This document shows, piece by piece, positions 27,123 to 37,533 of a stretch of DNA of 64,000 nucleotides (the first letter of the stretch is position 1; each line of letters starts with the position of its first letter). A program made the position numbers and the translations under genes. The notes below the pieces were generated by a model that was given only the letters and a program-made list of their open reading frames with translations, searched no databases and had not been told where the DNA came from. The DNA comes from Piscinibacter defluvii (lineage in GTDB: Bacteria; Pseudomonadota; Gammaproteobacteria; Burkholderiales; Burkholderiaceae_C), in contig NZ_RCHJ01000003.1 in NCBI RefSeq assembly GCF_004011805.1, positions 620,001 through 684,000 of the forward strand, read 5' to 3'.

Positions 27123-27136
27123 TGACGATGTCGTCA
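27123..27136. repeat. Short palindrome TGACGA-TG-TCGTCA
   Basis: A perfect 6-bp dyad with a 2-base centre in the 230-base gap between the broken exported-protein gene and the nuclease-like gene. It lies upstream of both divergent starts, so it could be an operator. No other signal was seen in this gap. Confidence 0.35.
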
Positions 27137-27233
27137 GGATCGACCGACAGACGCTGCCGGGAGTGGACATGCCCTGCTCGCACCGCACGCGGCCGCGGTG
27201 GCGCCACTGGCGATGGCGCTAAGCTTGCAGGCC

Positions 27234-28523
<1,290 letters not shown>

Positions 28524-28557
28524 CCGGCGCAAAACCGCGCCTGCCCCTGCACCACCC

Positions 28558-31179
28558 ATGACAGACTTCCGCGGCACGACTCCGCACGGCGAAGGCACGT
28601 CGCCGACGGCGCCACCCCCTGTGCGCTTCGATGCGCACATGCTGCCCGCCGACGAGGTTGCACGCCATCTCGGCGTCGAGGTCGACGCCGGGCTCGCGGC
28701 CGACGAGGTCGTCGTGCGCCGTCGGCGCCACGGCCCGAACCGACTGCCCGAGCCGCCACCGCGCCCGGCGTGGAAACGGCTGCTCGACCAGTTCAGCGAC
28801 TTCATGATCCTCGTGCTGCTGGCCGCGGCGTTGCTGTCGGGCGTTATCGGCGACCTGACCGACACGCTGGTCATCCTGTTGATCGTCGCGCTCAACGCGG
28901 CGATCGGCTTCTGGCAGGAGTGGCGCGCCGACCAGGCCCTGCAGGCCCTGCAGCGGCTGGCGACCCCCCACGCGACGGTGCGGCGCGAGGGCGGGCAGGT
29001 GCGGGTGATCGAGACCGAGCAGCTCGTGCCTGGCGACGTCGTGCTGCTCGAGGCCGGCAACTTCGTGCCGGCCGACCTGCGGCTGCACGACGTCGCGCGG
29101 CTGCGGATCGACGAGTCGGCGCTGACCGGCGAGTCGGTCACTGTCGAGAAGTCGCACGGACACCTTTCCGCCGAGGCCGAGGCACTCGGCGACCGGGTCA
29201 ACATGGCGTTCAAGGGCACCCTGGTCACGCACGGCCGCGCGGCAGGGGTGGTGGTGAGCACGGGGGAGCAGACCGAGCTCGGCCGCGTTGCGACGCTGCT
29301 CGGTGCCACCGAGAGCCGGGCGACGCCGCTGCAGCGCCGCCTGGCCGCGTTCGGCAAGCGGCTGTCGATCGTCGTGCTCGCGATCTGCGCGCTGGTGTTC
29401 GCGATCGGCGTGTTGCGCGGCGAGCCCCTGCTGCTGATGGCGCTGACGGCGGTCAGCCTGGCGGTGGCGGCGATCCCCGAGGCGCTGCCGGCGGTGGTCA
29501 CGGTGCTGCTCGCGCTGGGTGCACGCCGGCTCGTCGCCGTGAACGCGCTGGTCCGGCGCCTGCCGAGCGTCGAGACACTCGGTTCGGTCAGCGTGATCTG
29601 CTCCGACAAGACCGGCACGCTGACGCTCAACCGCATGCAGCTGCGCCAGCACCGCGCCTGGGGCGTTCCCGACGACGCGCTCTGGACTGCGCTGGTGCTG
29701 TGCAACGACGCGGTGGCGGGCGCCGACGGCTGGATCGGCGACCCGACCGAAACGGCACTGCTGCAGGCTGCGCAGGGCGCTGGCCTGGACGTCACCGCGC
29801 TGCAGCGTGAGCGGCCGCGCCGCCACGAGTGGCCGTTCGATTCTGACCGCAAGCGCATGACGACGCTGCACGCGCACGACGGCGGCTGGCGTGCCTACGT
29901 GAAGGGCGCGCCGGAGGCGGTGCTGCCGCGCTGTGGCGGCGCCGGCGACGAGCCGGCGGCGATCGCGCAGGACTGGGCGGCGCAGGGCATGCGCGTGCTC
30001 GCGGTGGCGCAGCGCGACGGTCACGCCGACGTGGTCGCGGTCGATGCCGACCAGTTCGAGCGGGGACTGACGCTGGTCGGGCTGGTGGGCCTGATCGACC
30101 CACCCCGGCCCGAGGCGCGCGCCGCGGTGGCCGAATGTCTGGCCGCTGGTATCCGCCCGGTGATGATCACCGGCGACCATCCGGCGACCGCGCTGGCAAT
30201 CGCACGCGACCTCGGCATCGCTACGGAGGGCGCCGACAGCGTCCTCAGTGGCCCCGGGCTGGCGAAGCTCGATGATGCGGCGTTGCGGGACGCTGCGCCC
30301 AAGGTGTCGGTCTACGCCCGCATGGACCCGGCGCAGAAGATCCGTGTCGTGCAGGCCCTGCAGGCGCACGGCCTGTTCGTCGCGATGACCGGCGACGGGG
30401 TCAACGACGCACCGGCGCTGCAGCAGGCCGACATCGGCGTGGCGATGGGCAAGGGCGGCACCGACGTCGCACGCGAGGCCTCGAGCCTGGTGCTGCTCGA
30501 CGACAACTTCGCGACTATCGTCGGCGCGGTGCGCGAGGGCCGGCGCATCTTCGACAACATCCGCAAGTTCATCCGCTATGCACTGACCGGCAACTCCGGC
30601 GAGATCTGGGTGCTCTTCCTCGCGCCGCTGCTGGGCCTGCCGATCCCGCTGCTGCCGATCCACATCCTGTGGGTGAACCTGGTGACCGACGGCCTGCCGG
30701 GCCTCGCGCTGGCCTCCGAGCCGGCCGAGCGCGGCGTGATGCGGCGCCCGCCCCGTCCGCCGCAGGAGAGTGTGTTCGCGCACGGCCTGTGGCAGCACGC
30801 GCTGTGGGTGGGCCTGCTGATCGGTGGGCTGTGCCTGGGCGTGCAGGCCTGGGCGCTGGGGCAAGAGGATGGAACGGGGCCGAAGTCACACTGGCAGACG
30901 CTTGTCTTCACGGTGCTGACGCTCGCCCAGATGGCGCACCTGCTGGCGATCCGCTCCGAACGCGACTCGCTGTTCACGATCGGCCTGGCGAGCAACCGGC
31001 CGCTGCTCGGCGCCGTTGCGCTGACGATCGCGCTGCAGCTTGCGACCATCTACGTTCCGTGGCTGCAGCCGGTCTTCCGGACGCAGCCGCTGTCCGCCGG
31101 CGAACTCGCCCTCTGCTTCGGACTGGCCGCCATCGTGTTCGTCGCGGTGGAGCTGGAGAAGGCTTGGCGCCGTGCTTGA
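28558..31179 (+). CDS. P2-type cation-transporting ATPase (Ca2+-ATPase-like)
   Basis: 873 aa from MTDFRGTTP. N-terminal cation-ATPase domain (RHLGVEVDAGLAADEV, RRRRHGPNRLPEP), about ten membrane segments, LTGES, ion-site motif IPEALPAVV in segment four, DKTGTL with the phosphorylated aspartate, KGAPE nucleotide site, and TGDGVNDAPAL. C-terminal segments include LPIHILWVNLVTDG. PEALP is typical of bacterial Ca2+/cation pumps rather than heavy-metal pumps. It probably exports Ca2+ or another divalent cation. Confidence 0.92.
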   Translation: MTDFRGTTPHGEGTSPTAPPPVRFDAHMLPADEVARHLGVEVDAGLAADEVVVRRRRHGPNRLPEPPPRPAWKRLLDQFSDFMILVLLAAALLSGVIGDLTDTLVILLIVALNAAIGFWQEWRADQALQALQRLATPHATVRREGGQVRVIETEQLVPGDVVLLEAGNFVPADLRLHDVARLRIDESALTGESVTVEKSHGHLSAEAEALGDRVNMAFKGTLVTHGRAAGVVVSTGEQTELGRVATLLGATESRATPLQRRLAAFGKRLSIVVLAICALVFAIGVLRGEPLLLMALTAVSLAVAAIPEALPAVVTVLLALGARRLVAVNALVRRLPSVETLGSVSVICSDKTGTLTLNRMQLRQHRAWGVPDDALWTALVLCNDAVAGADGWIGDPTETALLQAAQGAGLDVTALQRERPRRHEWPFDSDRKRMTTLHAHDGGWRAYVKGAPEAVLPRCGGAGDEPAAIAQDWAAQGMRVLAVAQRDGHADVVAVDADQFERGLTLVGLVGLIDPPRPEARAAVAECLAAGIRPVMITGDHPATALAIARDLGIATEGADSVLSGPGLAKLDDAALRDAAPKVSVYARMDPAQKIRVVQALQAHGLFVAMTGDGVNDAPALQQADIGVAMGKGGTDVAREASSLVLLDDNFATIVGAVREGRRIFDNIRKFIRYALTGNSGEIWVLFLAPLLGLPIPLLPIHILWVNLVTDGLPGLALASEPAERGVMRRPPRPPQESVFAHGLWQHALWVGLLIGGLCLGVQAWALGQEDGTGPKSHWQTLVFTVLTLAQMAHLLAIRSERDSLFTIGLASNRPLLGAVALTIALQLATIYVPWLQPVFRTQPLSAGELALCFGLAAIVFVAVELEKAWRRA

Positions 31180-31245
31180 TCCGTACCGCGTGGGGCGTCT
31201 CGCCGTCCGTCGATCGACAATCAACGAGGTTGTGCCGGAGAGCAC

Positions 31246-32028
31246 GTGAACGTCGGAACAGTCCCGTTGCGCCTGTACCTGTGGCCGCATCGCTTGTTGT
31301 ATGTCGGCCCCGGCCTCGATGCGCGCATGCACCGTCACCACGCCGCACAGGTCTGCTGGGGACTTGGCGGCCGGCTCCGATTGAAAACCGGGCCGCAGCG
31401 CGAATGGGAGGAACTGAATGGGTTCCTTGTCGCGCCGGACCGACCGCATGCGTTTGACGCCTCAGGGTCGACGGTGGCGATGCTGTACCTGGAGTCCGAA
31501 TGCGTCGAGTTCGCGTCCATTCAAACTCGTATCGACTCTTGCGATGGCAGCGCAGCGTTTGAACCGCCACCAGTCGTGGCGGAGAGCCTGAGGGCTCTGG
31601 TGGCGGACGGCGGGTCGATCGACGTGGCGAACTCGACCTGCGTGTTGTGGCTCGGGCTGGACGGCGCCGATCCGGGCGCCCGTGACCGCGACCCGCGCAT
31701 CGCACAAGCCCTGGCCCTGCTCAGTGCCCAGATTGATCGGCCGGTGCGCCTGCAAACGTTGGCGGGCGCACTGAACGTCTCGAGCAGTTGGCTGAGCCAC
31801 CGCTTCGCCGAGGACACCGGGGTTCCGCTGCGCCGCTATGTGGTGTGGTTGCGCCTGCGGCGCGCGGTGGAGTCGGTGCTTCAGGGGGCGTCCTGGACCG
31901 AAGCTGCACACGCGGTCGGCTTCAGCGATTCGGCACACCTGTCGCGATCGTTCCGAGACACGTTCGGCATCACGCCGTCGTCGTTGTTCAGGCGCGGAGA
32001 TCAGCTTTCGATTAGCTTTGCCAACTGA
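31246..32028 (+). CDS. AraC-family transcriptional regulator
   Basis: 260 aa with a GTG start behind GGAGAGCAC. A cupin-like N-terminal domain (HRHHAAQVCWGLGG) senses a ligand; the C-terminal AraC DNA-binding domain has RLQTLAGALNVSSSWLSHRFAEDTG and AAHAVGFSDSAHLSRSFRDTFGITP, the two expected helix-turn-helix units. Its last 17 bases overlap the convergent alpha/beta hydrolase. The target is unknown; the hydrolase or the ATPase upstream are candidates. Confidence 0.9.
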   Translation: MNVGTVPLRLYLWPHRLLYVGPGLDARMHRHHAAQVCWGLGGRLRLKTGPQREWEELNGFLVAPDRPHAFDASGSTVAMLYLESECVEFASIQTRIDSCDGSAAFEPPPVVAESLRALVADGGSIDVANSTCVLWLGLDGADPGARDRDPRIAQALALLSAQIDRPVRLQTLAGALNVSSSWLSHRFAEDTGVPLRRYVVWLRLRRAVESVLQGASWTEAAHAVGFSDSAHLSRSFRDTFGITPSSLFRRGDQLSISFAN

Positions 32029-32917
32029 ACTGGTGGGCGGGAGAGACGGTCGGCATGACCCGATCGGCGATGAACCGCCTGATCGCCGTTGCCACGGCCC
32101 GTGGCTGATCCTCGGTCACGAAAGGCCCGGAGTCCTCGATGATCTCCACCGCGGCGTCAGGAAAGACGGCCGCGAGTCGATGCGCGTGCTCCAGCGGAAA
32201 GAAGCGTCGCCGTTCCCGCGCCCAGACCAGCAACACGGGACGCCCAAAGCCAGCCAGTCTCTCGGCGATTGCCAAGGTGTACCGCGGGTGGATGTTTCGG
32301 ACCAGCGCCGCGAAGTCGCGGCGCGTGCCCGCGTGTTCGCGCAGGGGAGCGGTGTAGGACCGCATGATATCGGCAGGGATGGCCCGCTCGGTCAGCCGGC
32401 CGAAGGCGATGGGCAGCCGTTGCACCCAGCGCCAGCGCAAGGTCTGCGCCAGCGCCCAGAGCCCCCACGACGTCCGTCCGAACAGGCGCAGGTGTCGGAT
32501 CGGCAGGGGCACGAAGTTGTCGAATGCGTCGCAGGGTGTCAGCACGAGTGCTGCGATCCGCGCGGGGCGGTCGACGACAACGTACTGTGCCACGGCACCT
32601 CCGGTGTCGTTGGCGACCAGCACCACCTGGTCGAGACCCGCGGCGGCCAGAAACTCGTCGAACATCGCGGCGATGCCAGGCAACGAGAAGTCGGTGCCTG
32701 CCCTCATGGTCAGTCGGTGCGCGCCGAGCGGCCAGTCCGGCACGATGCAGCAGTGATCGCGCGAGAGATCTGCCACCACGCCGCGCCAGACATCGCCGTT
32801 GGCAATGATGCCGTGCAAGAACACGACCGTCGGGCCCCGTCCCGTGACCCGGTACTCGATCGGGCCTTCGGCAATTTGCAGGATGTGACGCTCTCCGAGT
32901 TCAAGCGACGTGGACAT
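32012..32917 (-). CDS. Alpha/beta-fold hydrolase with atypical catalytic His site
   Basis: 301 aa from MSTSLELGER. Alpha/beta hydrolase fold with oxyanion region VVFLHGIIANGD and nucleophile elbow VANDTGGAV, in which Asp is the nucleophile, as in haloalkane dehalogenases and epoxide hydrolases. The usual C-terminal histidine (SGHF-like) reads DSGPFVTEDQP, so no histidine is at that place. Some related sequences also show this, so the enzyme may use another residue or be inactive. It converges with the AraC gene. Confidence 0.8.
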   Translation of the reverse strand: MSTSLELGERHILQIAEGPIEYRVTGRGPTVVFLHGIIANGDVWRGVVADLSRDHCCIVPDWPLGAHRLTMRAGTDFSLPGIAAMFDEFLAAAGLDQVVLVANDTGGAVAQYVVVDRPARIAALVLTPCDAFDNFVPLPIRHLRLFGRTSWGLWALAQTLRWRWVQRLPIAFGRLTERAIPADIMRSYTAPLREHAGTRRDFAALVRNIHPRYTLAIAERLAGFGRPVLLVWARERRRFFPLEHAHRLAAVFPDAAVEIIEDSGPFVTEDQPRAVATAIRRFIADRVMPTVSPAHQFSWQS

Positions 32918-32965
32918 GTGACGGGACCTGTTGTGGGCGGGATTCAAGAGCGGGGCGGGGCAACG

Positions 32966-34528
32966 CTACTGGCGGCTGTGCTGGCGCCACGCGATCACGC
33001 CGGACCAGGCCAATCGCCATCTTTCGCGTCCCTGCGCCAGGAGCCACCAGCCCAGCTGGCGAGGCCGTGGAGTGCACCCCGACCTGACGTCGACCGCCAC
33101 GCAGTGGTAGCCGCGTGCTCCATCGGGATACGGGGCGGCGGGCGCTTCGCTCTGCGCGCCGTCTCGACCCCAGGCCCGAACCTCCAGCGTATGGCGGCCG
33201 GGAGTGGCTTCCCACTGAGCTTCCCAGAGGACCCAGGCGTTGGGACCAAGCGCGGTCACCAGCGAGCAGGCCTGCCAATCCCCGCCATCGACACGCAACT
33301 CGACTTTCACGACGCCATGCGGCGGGCTCCAGGCGACGCCGGCCACGATCTGTCCGCCCGGCACAAGCAGAGCCGAGACGCATGGAACGTCGATCCTGGC
33401 GTTCGGTGCCATGCGCGATGGCACCCGGGGCCAGCCCTTTCGCTCGGCGTAGTCGATGGCCTCGCTGTACCGTGTGACCTCGATCGAGGCGAGCCACTTG
33501 ATGTTTGCGTCGTATCCATGAATGCCCGGGACAAGCATCCGAACCGGGGCGCCGTGTTCGCGGGTGAGCGGAGCGCCGTTCATGGCGTAGACCAGCAGCG
33601 GCTCGAAGCCTTGCTCGAGCAGTGACAGGTTGACTCCGGCCGAGAATCCGTCGACGGCATGCAGGCGGACGTGATCCGCTCGCCGCGACGCGCCGGCACG
33701 GTCGAGCAGGTCGGTCAACCGCACCCCCTGCCATCGTGCATTGCCGACAAAGGGGCCGCCCACCGGGTTGTGCACGCACATGAGGACCGAGTCCACTTCA
33801 ACGGATGGCATTGCCAGCAGTTCGGCGAACGTCAGGGACAACGGCTGCTCGACAAGGCCCCGCACCGTGAGCTGCCAGCGTTGCGTGTCCACGGTCGGTG
33901 CCGGAAACGTCACGTCGGTGACGAAGAATCGGTCGACCGGGGTAAAGAGCTCGGATAGCCCTGGGATTTGCGGGGCGGCCGACCGGGGCGGCGGTGGCAC
34001 AGACATCGGAAGGATCGCGGGCTCTTTGCTTCTATGCCGGCGCCGGAGCCGGCGGATCGCCAGCGCGAGGACTGCCAGCACGAGTCCGAGAGTCAGGGAA
34101 GCGACAACGCCGAGCCAGACACCCAGCAATCCGGCACCCATTGCCAGCGATCCGAGAGGGAATGCGATCGTGCGGGGAAGTTCGACGCGGCGCCACAACG
34201 CATAGAGCCCGATGGATCCCTGCACAAGAATCGCTGCCACGAGTGCGGTTGTACCCGCCAGCGACGTCAGCGCTGGAAGGCCGATGCCGAGCAAGACCAG
34301 TGTTGCGCTAATCGCGGGTTTGTCGCCGCGACGAAGGAGTGCGATGCCCACGTCTATCAAGGGCGTTGGCAGTGCGTCGATCAGCCACTTGCCGACGGCT
34401 CGCAGGGGCGAGGTGTGCGTCCCATGGACCGCCGCGGCAAACTCGCCAGCTGCCAACTGCACGAAGGCTGCGCCCATACCCAGAAGCAACGCGTCGGACC
34501 AAGATGGCAGCATCTTTTGCTTGTGCAT
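32966..34528 (-). CDS. Membrane-anchored sulfite-oxidase-like molybdenum enzyme
   Basis: 520 aa from MHKQKMLP; a longer start at 34585 is possible. About five membrane segments occupy residues 10-165, followed by a linker and the sulfite oxidase molybdopterin domain: FVTDVTFPAPTVDTQRWQLTVRG, the Mo-ligand cysteine in SVLMCVHNPVGGPFVGN, and MLVPGIHGYDANIKWL. A C-terminal dimerisation domain (ARIDVPCVSALLVPGG) follows. It should oxidise or reduce an oxo-sulfur or related substrate outside the cytosol. Transmembrane fusion is unusual for this family. Confidence 0.85.
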   Translation of the reverse strand: MHKQKMLPSWSDALLLGMGAAFVQLAAGEFAAAVHGTHTSPLRAVGKWLIDALPTPLIDVGIALLRRGDKPAISATLVLLGIGLPALTSLAGTTALVAAILVQGSIGLYALWRRVELPRTIAFPLGSLAMGAGLLGVWLGVVASLTLGLVLAVLALAIRRLRRRHRSKEPAILPMSVPPPPRSAAPQIPGLSELFTPVDRFFVTDVTFPAPTVDTQRWQLTVRGLVEQPLSLTFAELLAMPSVEVDSVLMCVHNPVGGPFVGNARWQGVRLTDLLDRAGASRRADHVRLHAVDGFSAGVNLSLLEQGFEPLLVYAMNGAPLTREHGAPVRMLVPGIHGYDANIKWLASIEVTRYSEAIDYAERKGWPRVPSRMAPNARIDVPCVSALLVPGGQIVAGVAWSPPHGVVKVELRVDGGDWQACSLVTALGPNAWVLWEAQWEATPGRHTLEVRAWGRDGAQSEAPAAPYPDGARGYHCVAVDVRSGCTPRPRQLGWWLLAQGRERWRLAWSGVIAWRQHSRQ

Positions 34529-34688
34529 TGATGATGTCCGTAGCGTGCATCGGGATTGCGCATCCAGGCTTGAAGAAACTGGCAAATCCGCGAGTGACCG
34601 GGGCTAGCGGCGCAATCGCCAGGGATCGACACCCTTGCTGGAAAAGCTACTCCGCGGATCCTTGCGCCGCCAAGGGCACGAGACAAGC

Positions 34689-34742
34689 TTACGAACCTGT
34701 AATGTGCTCGTCGGCCGTTCGTCGGTTGCGGCTCCCTAGAGT
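34689..34742 (+). promoter_or_regulatory. CusR/CopR-like box and -10 of the copK-cupredoxin-cusF operon
   Basis: The dyad TTAC-GAACCT-GTAA (34689-34702) has its centre 41.5 bp before TAGAGT (34737-34742), a -10-like hexamer. The half-sites are weaker than the other three boxes (ATGAC/GTCAT), but spacing to the -10 is identical. It precedes the copK start by about 65 bases. Confidence 0.6.
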
Positions 34743-34808
34743 GCACGGCATGCCAAGTGGCATGACGTTGGGGGAGCGAATCCCTCACTGCATCACGAAA
34801 GGTTCGAC

Positions 34809-35102
34809 ATGAAAGCAACTCTGTTCACCCTCGTCATCGCGTTTGCGGCCGCCGGTGTCTACGTGCCCGTCTTTGCGCGCGACGCGCTGCCGCAGGCCAC
34901 GCAGCAGGCCCTGGCTCTGAAGGACGGTTCGACCCTGTACGTCTTCAAGGACGGCAAGATGGCCAAGGAGGATCGCTATGGCCGTGCCGCCTACCTCAAG
35001 CAAGGTGAGGTCCTCGAACTGGCCGACGGGCGCAAGGTCACGGCGGTCGGCAACGAGGTGGCTCGTTTGAGTGGCCTGCTTAACGACGGGCATCAGAACT
35101 GA
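34809..35102 (+). CDS. copK: CopK-like periplasmic copper protein
   Basis: 97 aa. Signal peptide residues 1-23 (cleavage after VFA). The mature part contains ALKDGSTLYVFKDGKMAKEDRYGR and ELADGRKVTAVGNEVARL, which match the small beta-sandwich of CopK from Cupriavidus copper islands. CopK binds Cu(I) and Cu(II) cooperatively in the periplasm, using Met residues; this copy has few methionines. A second copy lies at 45533. It leads an apparent operon with a cupredoxin and CusF. Confidence 0.85.
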   Translation: MKATLFTLVIAFAAAGVYVPVFARDALPQATQQALALKDGSTLYVFKDGKMAKEDRYGRAAYLKQGEVLELADGRKVTAVGNEVARLSGLLNDGHQN

Positions 35103-35145
35103 ATACGCGCCCCAGGCGCACTCACAGGGCTCCATCAAAAACCCC

Positions 35146-35649
35146 ATGAACACAATTCGCAAGGCCGGCGTCGTGTCGGTACTCGTGCTCGCCGCGTCCG
35201 CGGTGATGGCAGGCCCCGGCCACGGCAGCAACCCCGTGGGCGAGCCCGGCAACGCCGCGCAGGCCGTGCGCACGGTGGAAGTCGACATGACCGACAACAT
35301 GCGCTTCACGCCGGGCGAGATCTCGGTGCGACAGGGCGAGACGGTTCGCTTGCTCGTGAAGAACTCCGGCGCGGTCAAGCACGAACTGGTACTGGGCACG
35401 CCTGAGGAGTTGAGGGCGCACTACGCGATGATGTTGAAGATGCCGGGCATGGAACATGCCGACGACAACATGGTCAGCGTGGCGCCTGGCGCGACCGGAG
35501 AAGTCGTGTGGCGCTTCACCAAGGCAGGCAACGTGCACTTCGCCTGCCTACAACCCGGCCACTACGACGCCGGCATGAAGGGCCTCGTGAAGGTCGCGCA
35601 GACAGCCGGCGCCTCCAAGTCTGACGGCCATGGCGCCCATAAACACTGA
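35146..35649 (+). CDS. Cupredoxin-family periplasmic copper protein (CopI-like)
   Basis: 167 aa. Signal peptide to about residue 22. The cupredoxin domain has FTPGEISVRQGETVRLLVKNSG, AVKHELVLG with the first His ligand, and HFACLQPGHYDAGMKG with Cys, His and Met, the complete type 1 copper site. A Met/His loop (MMLKMPGMEHADDNM) adds further sites. It is expected to carry electrons or copper in the periplasm. It starts 43 bases after copK, so they are probably co-transcribed. Confidence 0.88.
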   Translation: MNTIRKAGVVSVLVLAASAVMAGPGHGSNPVGEPGNAAQAVRTVEVDMTDNMRFTPGEISVRQGETVRLLVKNSGAVKHELVLGTPEELRAHYAMMLKMPGMEHADDNMVSVAPGATGEVVWRFTKAGNVHFACLQPGHYDAGMKGLVKVAQTAGASKSDGHGAHKH

Positions 35650-35745
35650 GTGACGGCTGTCACGGCATGGCGGTGGCGCCTGGCACTGGCCGGCGGCCGG
35701 CGCCGTGAGCAGAATTGCTTTCTCACCCTTTTTGGATCGAAACAC

Positions 35746-36111
35746 ATGAAGACCTTCAAACTCCTCCTCGTTTCCCTGGCCTTCGCTACCTCGGCACCGT
35801 TCGCGATCAGCGCGCACGCCCAGGCAATGGATCACAGCAAGATGGGCGGCATGAACATGCCCGGCATGAAGATGGACACCACGCCCGCCTCGATGACCGA
35901 AGGTGAAGTGCGCAAGATCGACAAGGAAGCCAAGAAGATCACCCTCAAGCACGGCGACATCAAGAACCTGGACATGCCCGGCATGACCATGGTCTTCCAG
36001 GTCAAGGAAGCTGCGCTGCTGGACAAAGTCAAGGCGGGCGACAAGGTGATGTTCACCGCCGAAAAGGCGGACGGCGCGATCGTGGTTACCGCCATTGAGG
36101 CGGCGAAGTAA
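35746..36111 (+). CDS. cusF: CusF-like periplasmic Cu/Ag chaperone
   Basis: 121 aa. Signal peptide residues 1-25. A Met/His-rich stretch (MDHSKMGGMNMPGMKM) comes before the CusF OB-fold with KKITLKHGDIKNLDMPGMTMVFQV, which includes the His and two Met ligands and the Trp-equivalent replaced by Leu. CusF hands Cu(I) or Ag(I) to the CusCBA pump, encoded at 38762-44952. A second CusF domain is fused to CusB there. Confidence 0.88.
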   Translation: MKTFKLLLVSLAFATSAPFAISAHAQAMDHSKMGGMNMPGMKMDTTPASMTEGEVRKIDKEAKKITLKHGDIKNLDMPGMTMVFQVKEAALLDKVKAGDKVMFTAEKADGAIVVTAIEAAK

Positions 36112-36262
36112 CCCGAGAAGATGAGGCTCCCGCGGATGGACTCGTCCAGACGCCGAACCCTGCGGACCCGGAGAGCGACGAGGTGGTGTCTGCGTCACGA
36201 ACCGGCTGCGTGACGCTTCCACTCACTGCGCATCTGTATCCAGGCCCGCAGGTGGATGAGCC

Positions 36263-36318
36263 GATGACGAGTCCGTCATCTGGTAGTCACCCATCTGTAC
36301 TGTGCGCGCCGGCAGGAT
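36263..36318 (+). promoter_or_regulatory. CusR/CopR-like box upstream of the flavoprotein gene
   Basis: Perfect dyad GATGAC-GAGTCC-GTCATC (36263-36280). At the same 41.5-bp offset from its centre stands CAGGAT (36313-36318), a weaker -10 than at the other sites. It precedes the flavoprotein start by 90 bases. Confidence 0.6.
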
Positions 36319-36369
36319 GCACGCCTTTTGCTTGTGCCGGGCCGGCGGCGCAGGCTACCGCGATTCAGC

Positions 36370-37293
36370 ATGATTGAGGCGACCGACCTTCTCAGCGCTT
36401 CGGTCATCGGCGGGGACACTTTCGACGGGGTGGTGATTGGTGGAGGACCTGCCGGCCTGGCTGCAGCCATTCATCTCCGACGGCATGGTCGCAGCGTGCG
36501 CTTGGTGGATTCGGGCGCCAGCCGGGCGCAGCGCATCGCGCGTGCCCTCAACGTTGCCGGATATCCCGATGGCGTGGTCGGTGGACATCTGCTCGAGCGG
36601 ATGCGACAACATCTGCGCGCAGCGGACGGACACGTCACCTACGATTCGGTCGAAGACATACGACGTTGCCCGGACGGCAGGCTCTTGCTCCGGCTAAGGC
36701 ATGGAACACTCCTGGCGCGCAACATCATCCTGTGCACCGGAGCCACGGACCCGCCGATCAACCTGCCCGGGATCGACGACGTGGCGTCGGCAGGCCTGCT
36801 GCGGACCTGTTCTTGGCAAGGAGTCGGCGATCTCTTCGGCAAGCGTGTCGGGGTGCTGGGCGATTCGCGCCTCAGCGTGCCCGGCACGGCCGATCTGGGG
36901 AAGGCGTGTGCGGAGGCGAGGTTCATCGAGATCGACTGCGCGGCCGGGACGGCTAAATACTCTTCATTCCATGCCGGACTCGAGCGTGTGCCAGGCGTCG
37001 CATCCCATGTCGCGTTGGCTCGCAACAGCACCATCCTCGTGACCTGCGACGATGGTCGCACCCATGAGTTCGACGTGCTGCTGGCAGCATTCGGCGCGCG
37101 GCCGCGAACGTACCTGGCGAATCAACTGGCAGTTCGGCTCGACGTTCACGGCGCAATCGCGATCGGTCCGACCGGACTCACGAGCGCAGACAATGTGTAC
37201 GCTGCGGGCGACGTCGCGGGAGTGCCGTGCCAGATTGACGTTGCGATCGGCCGGGCAGCGGTAGCCGCTGCAGCCGTGCACGACAGCTTGTAG
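36370..37293 (+). CDS. FAD-dependent oxidoreductase, thioredoxin-reductase-like, without CxxC
   Basis: 307 aa from MIEATDLLSA. FAD-binding motif VVIGGGPAGLAAA (GxGxxG), ILCTGATDPP and a C-terminal NVYAAGDVAGVP fit the thioredoxin reductase fold. The redox-active CxxC is absent: the region reads LRTCSWQGVG. The pyridine-nucleotide loop is also degenerate (GVLGDSRLSVPG). It may act as a single-flavin oxidase or bind NAD(P) weakly. A CusR-like box upstream puts it under copper or silver control. Confidence 0.8.
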   Translation: MIEATDLLSASVIGGDTFDGVVIGGGPAGLAAAIHLRRHGRSVRLVDSGASRAQRIARALNVAGYPDGVVGGHLLERMRQHLRAADGHVTYDSVEDIRRCPDGRLLLRLRHGTLLARNIILCTGATDPPINLPGIDDVASAGLLRTCSWQGVGDLFGKRVGVLGDSRLSVPGTADLGKACAEARFIEIDCAAGTAKYSSFHAGLERVPGVASHVALARNSTILVTCDDGRTHEFDVLLAAFGARPRTYLANQLAVRLDVHGAIAIGPTGLTSADNVYAAGDVAGVPCQIDVAIGRAAVAAAAVHDSL

Positions 37294-37426
37294 GGTCCGG
37301 TTCGCGTCTTATTGCCGCCCCTGCGGAGACCGCAAGAGGCCGCCGAGCTTGCGCGCTCGCCGGGATGACCATCTGATTGATCTGTCGGAAGGCGGTGAGG
37401 GGATCGCGTTTCTGCGGCTGGCGTGT

Positions 37427-37482
37427 GATGACGAAAGTGTCATCGCGGCGTCGGTCGGCGGTTGGTGATGGCTTTCTAGAGT
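37427..37482 (+). promoter_or_regulatory. CusR/CopR-like box and -10 of the 37534 gene
   Basis: Perfect dyad GATGAC-GAAAGT-GTCATC (37427-37444), centre exactly 41.5 bp before TAGAGT (37477-37482). The gene begins 52 bases downstream after an AAGGAG site. The same arrangement precedes both copK genes. Confidence 0.7.
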
Positions 37483-37533
37483 GTTCCTCGTGCGCGCCGT
37501 CGCGCACGCCATAGAACCCCGTAAGGAGCCTCC

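Noticed and set aside
32012..32028. Overlap of the AraC and hydrolase 3' ends as a possible antisense control
   Set aside because: A 17-base convergent overlap is common in compact genomes; no further signal supports regulation.
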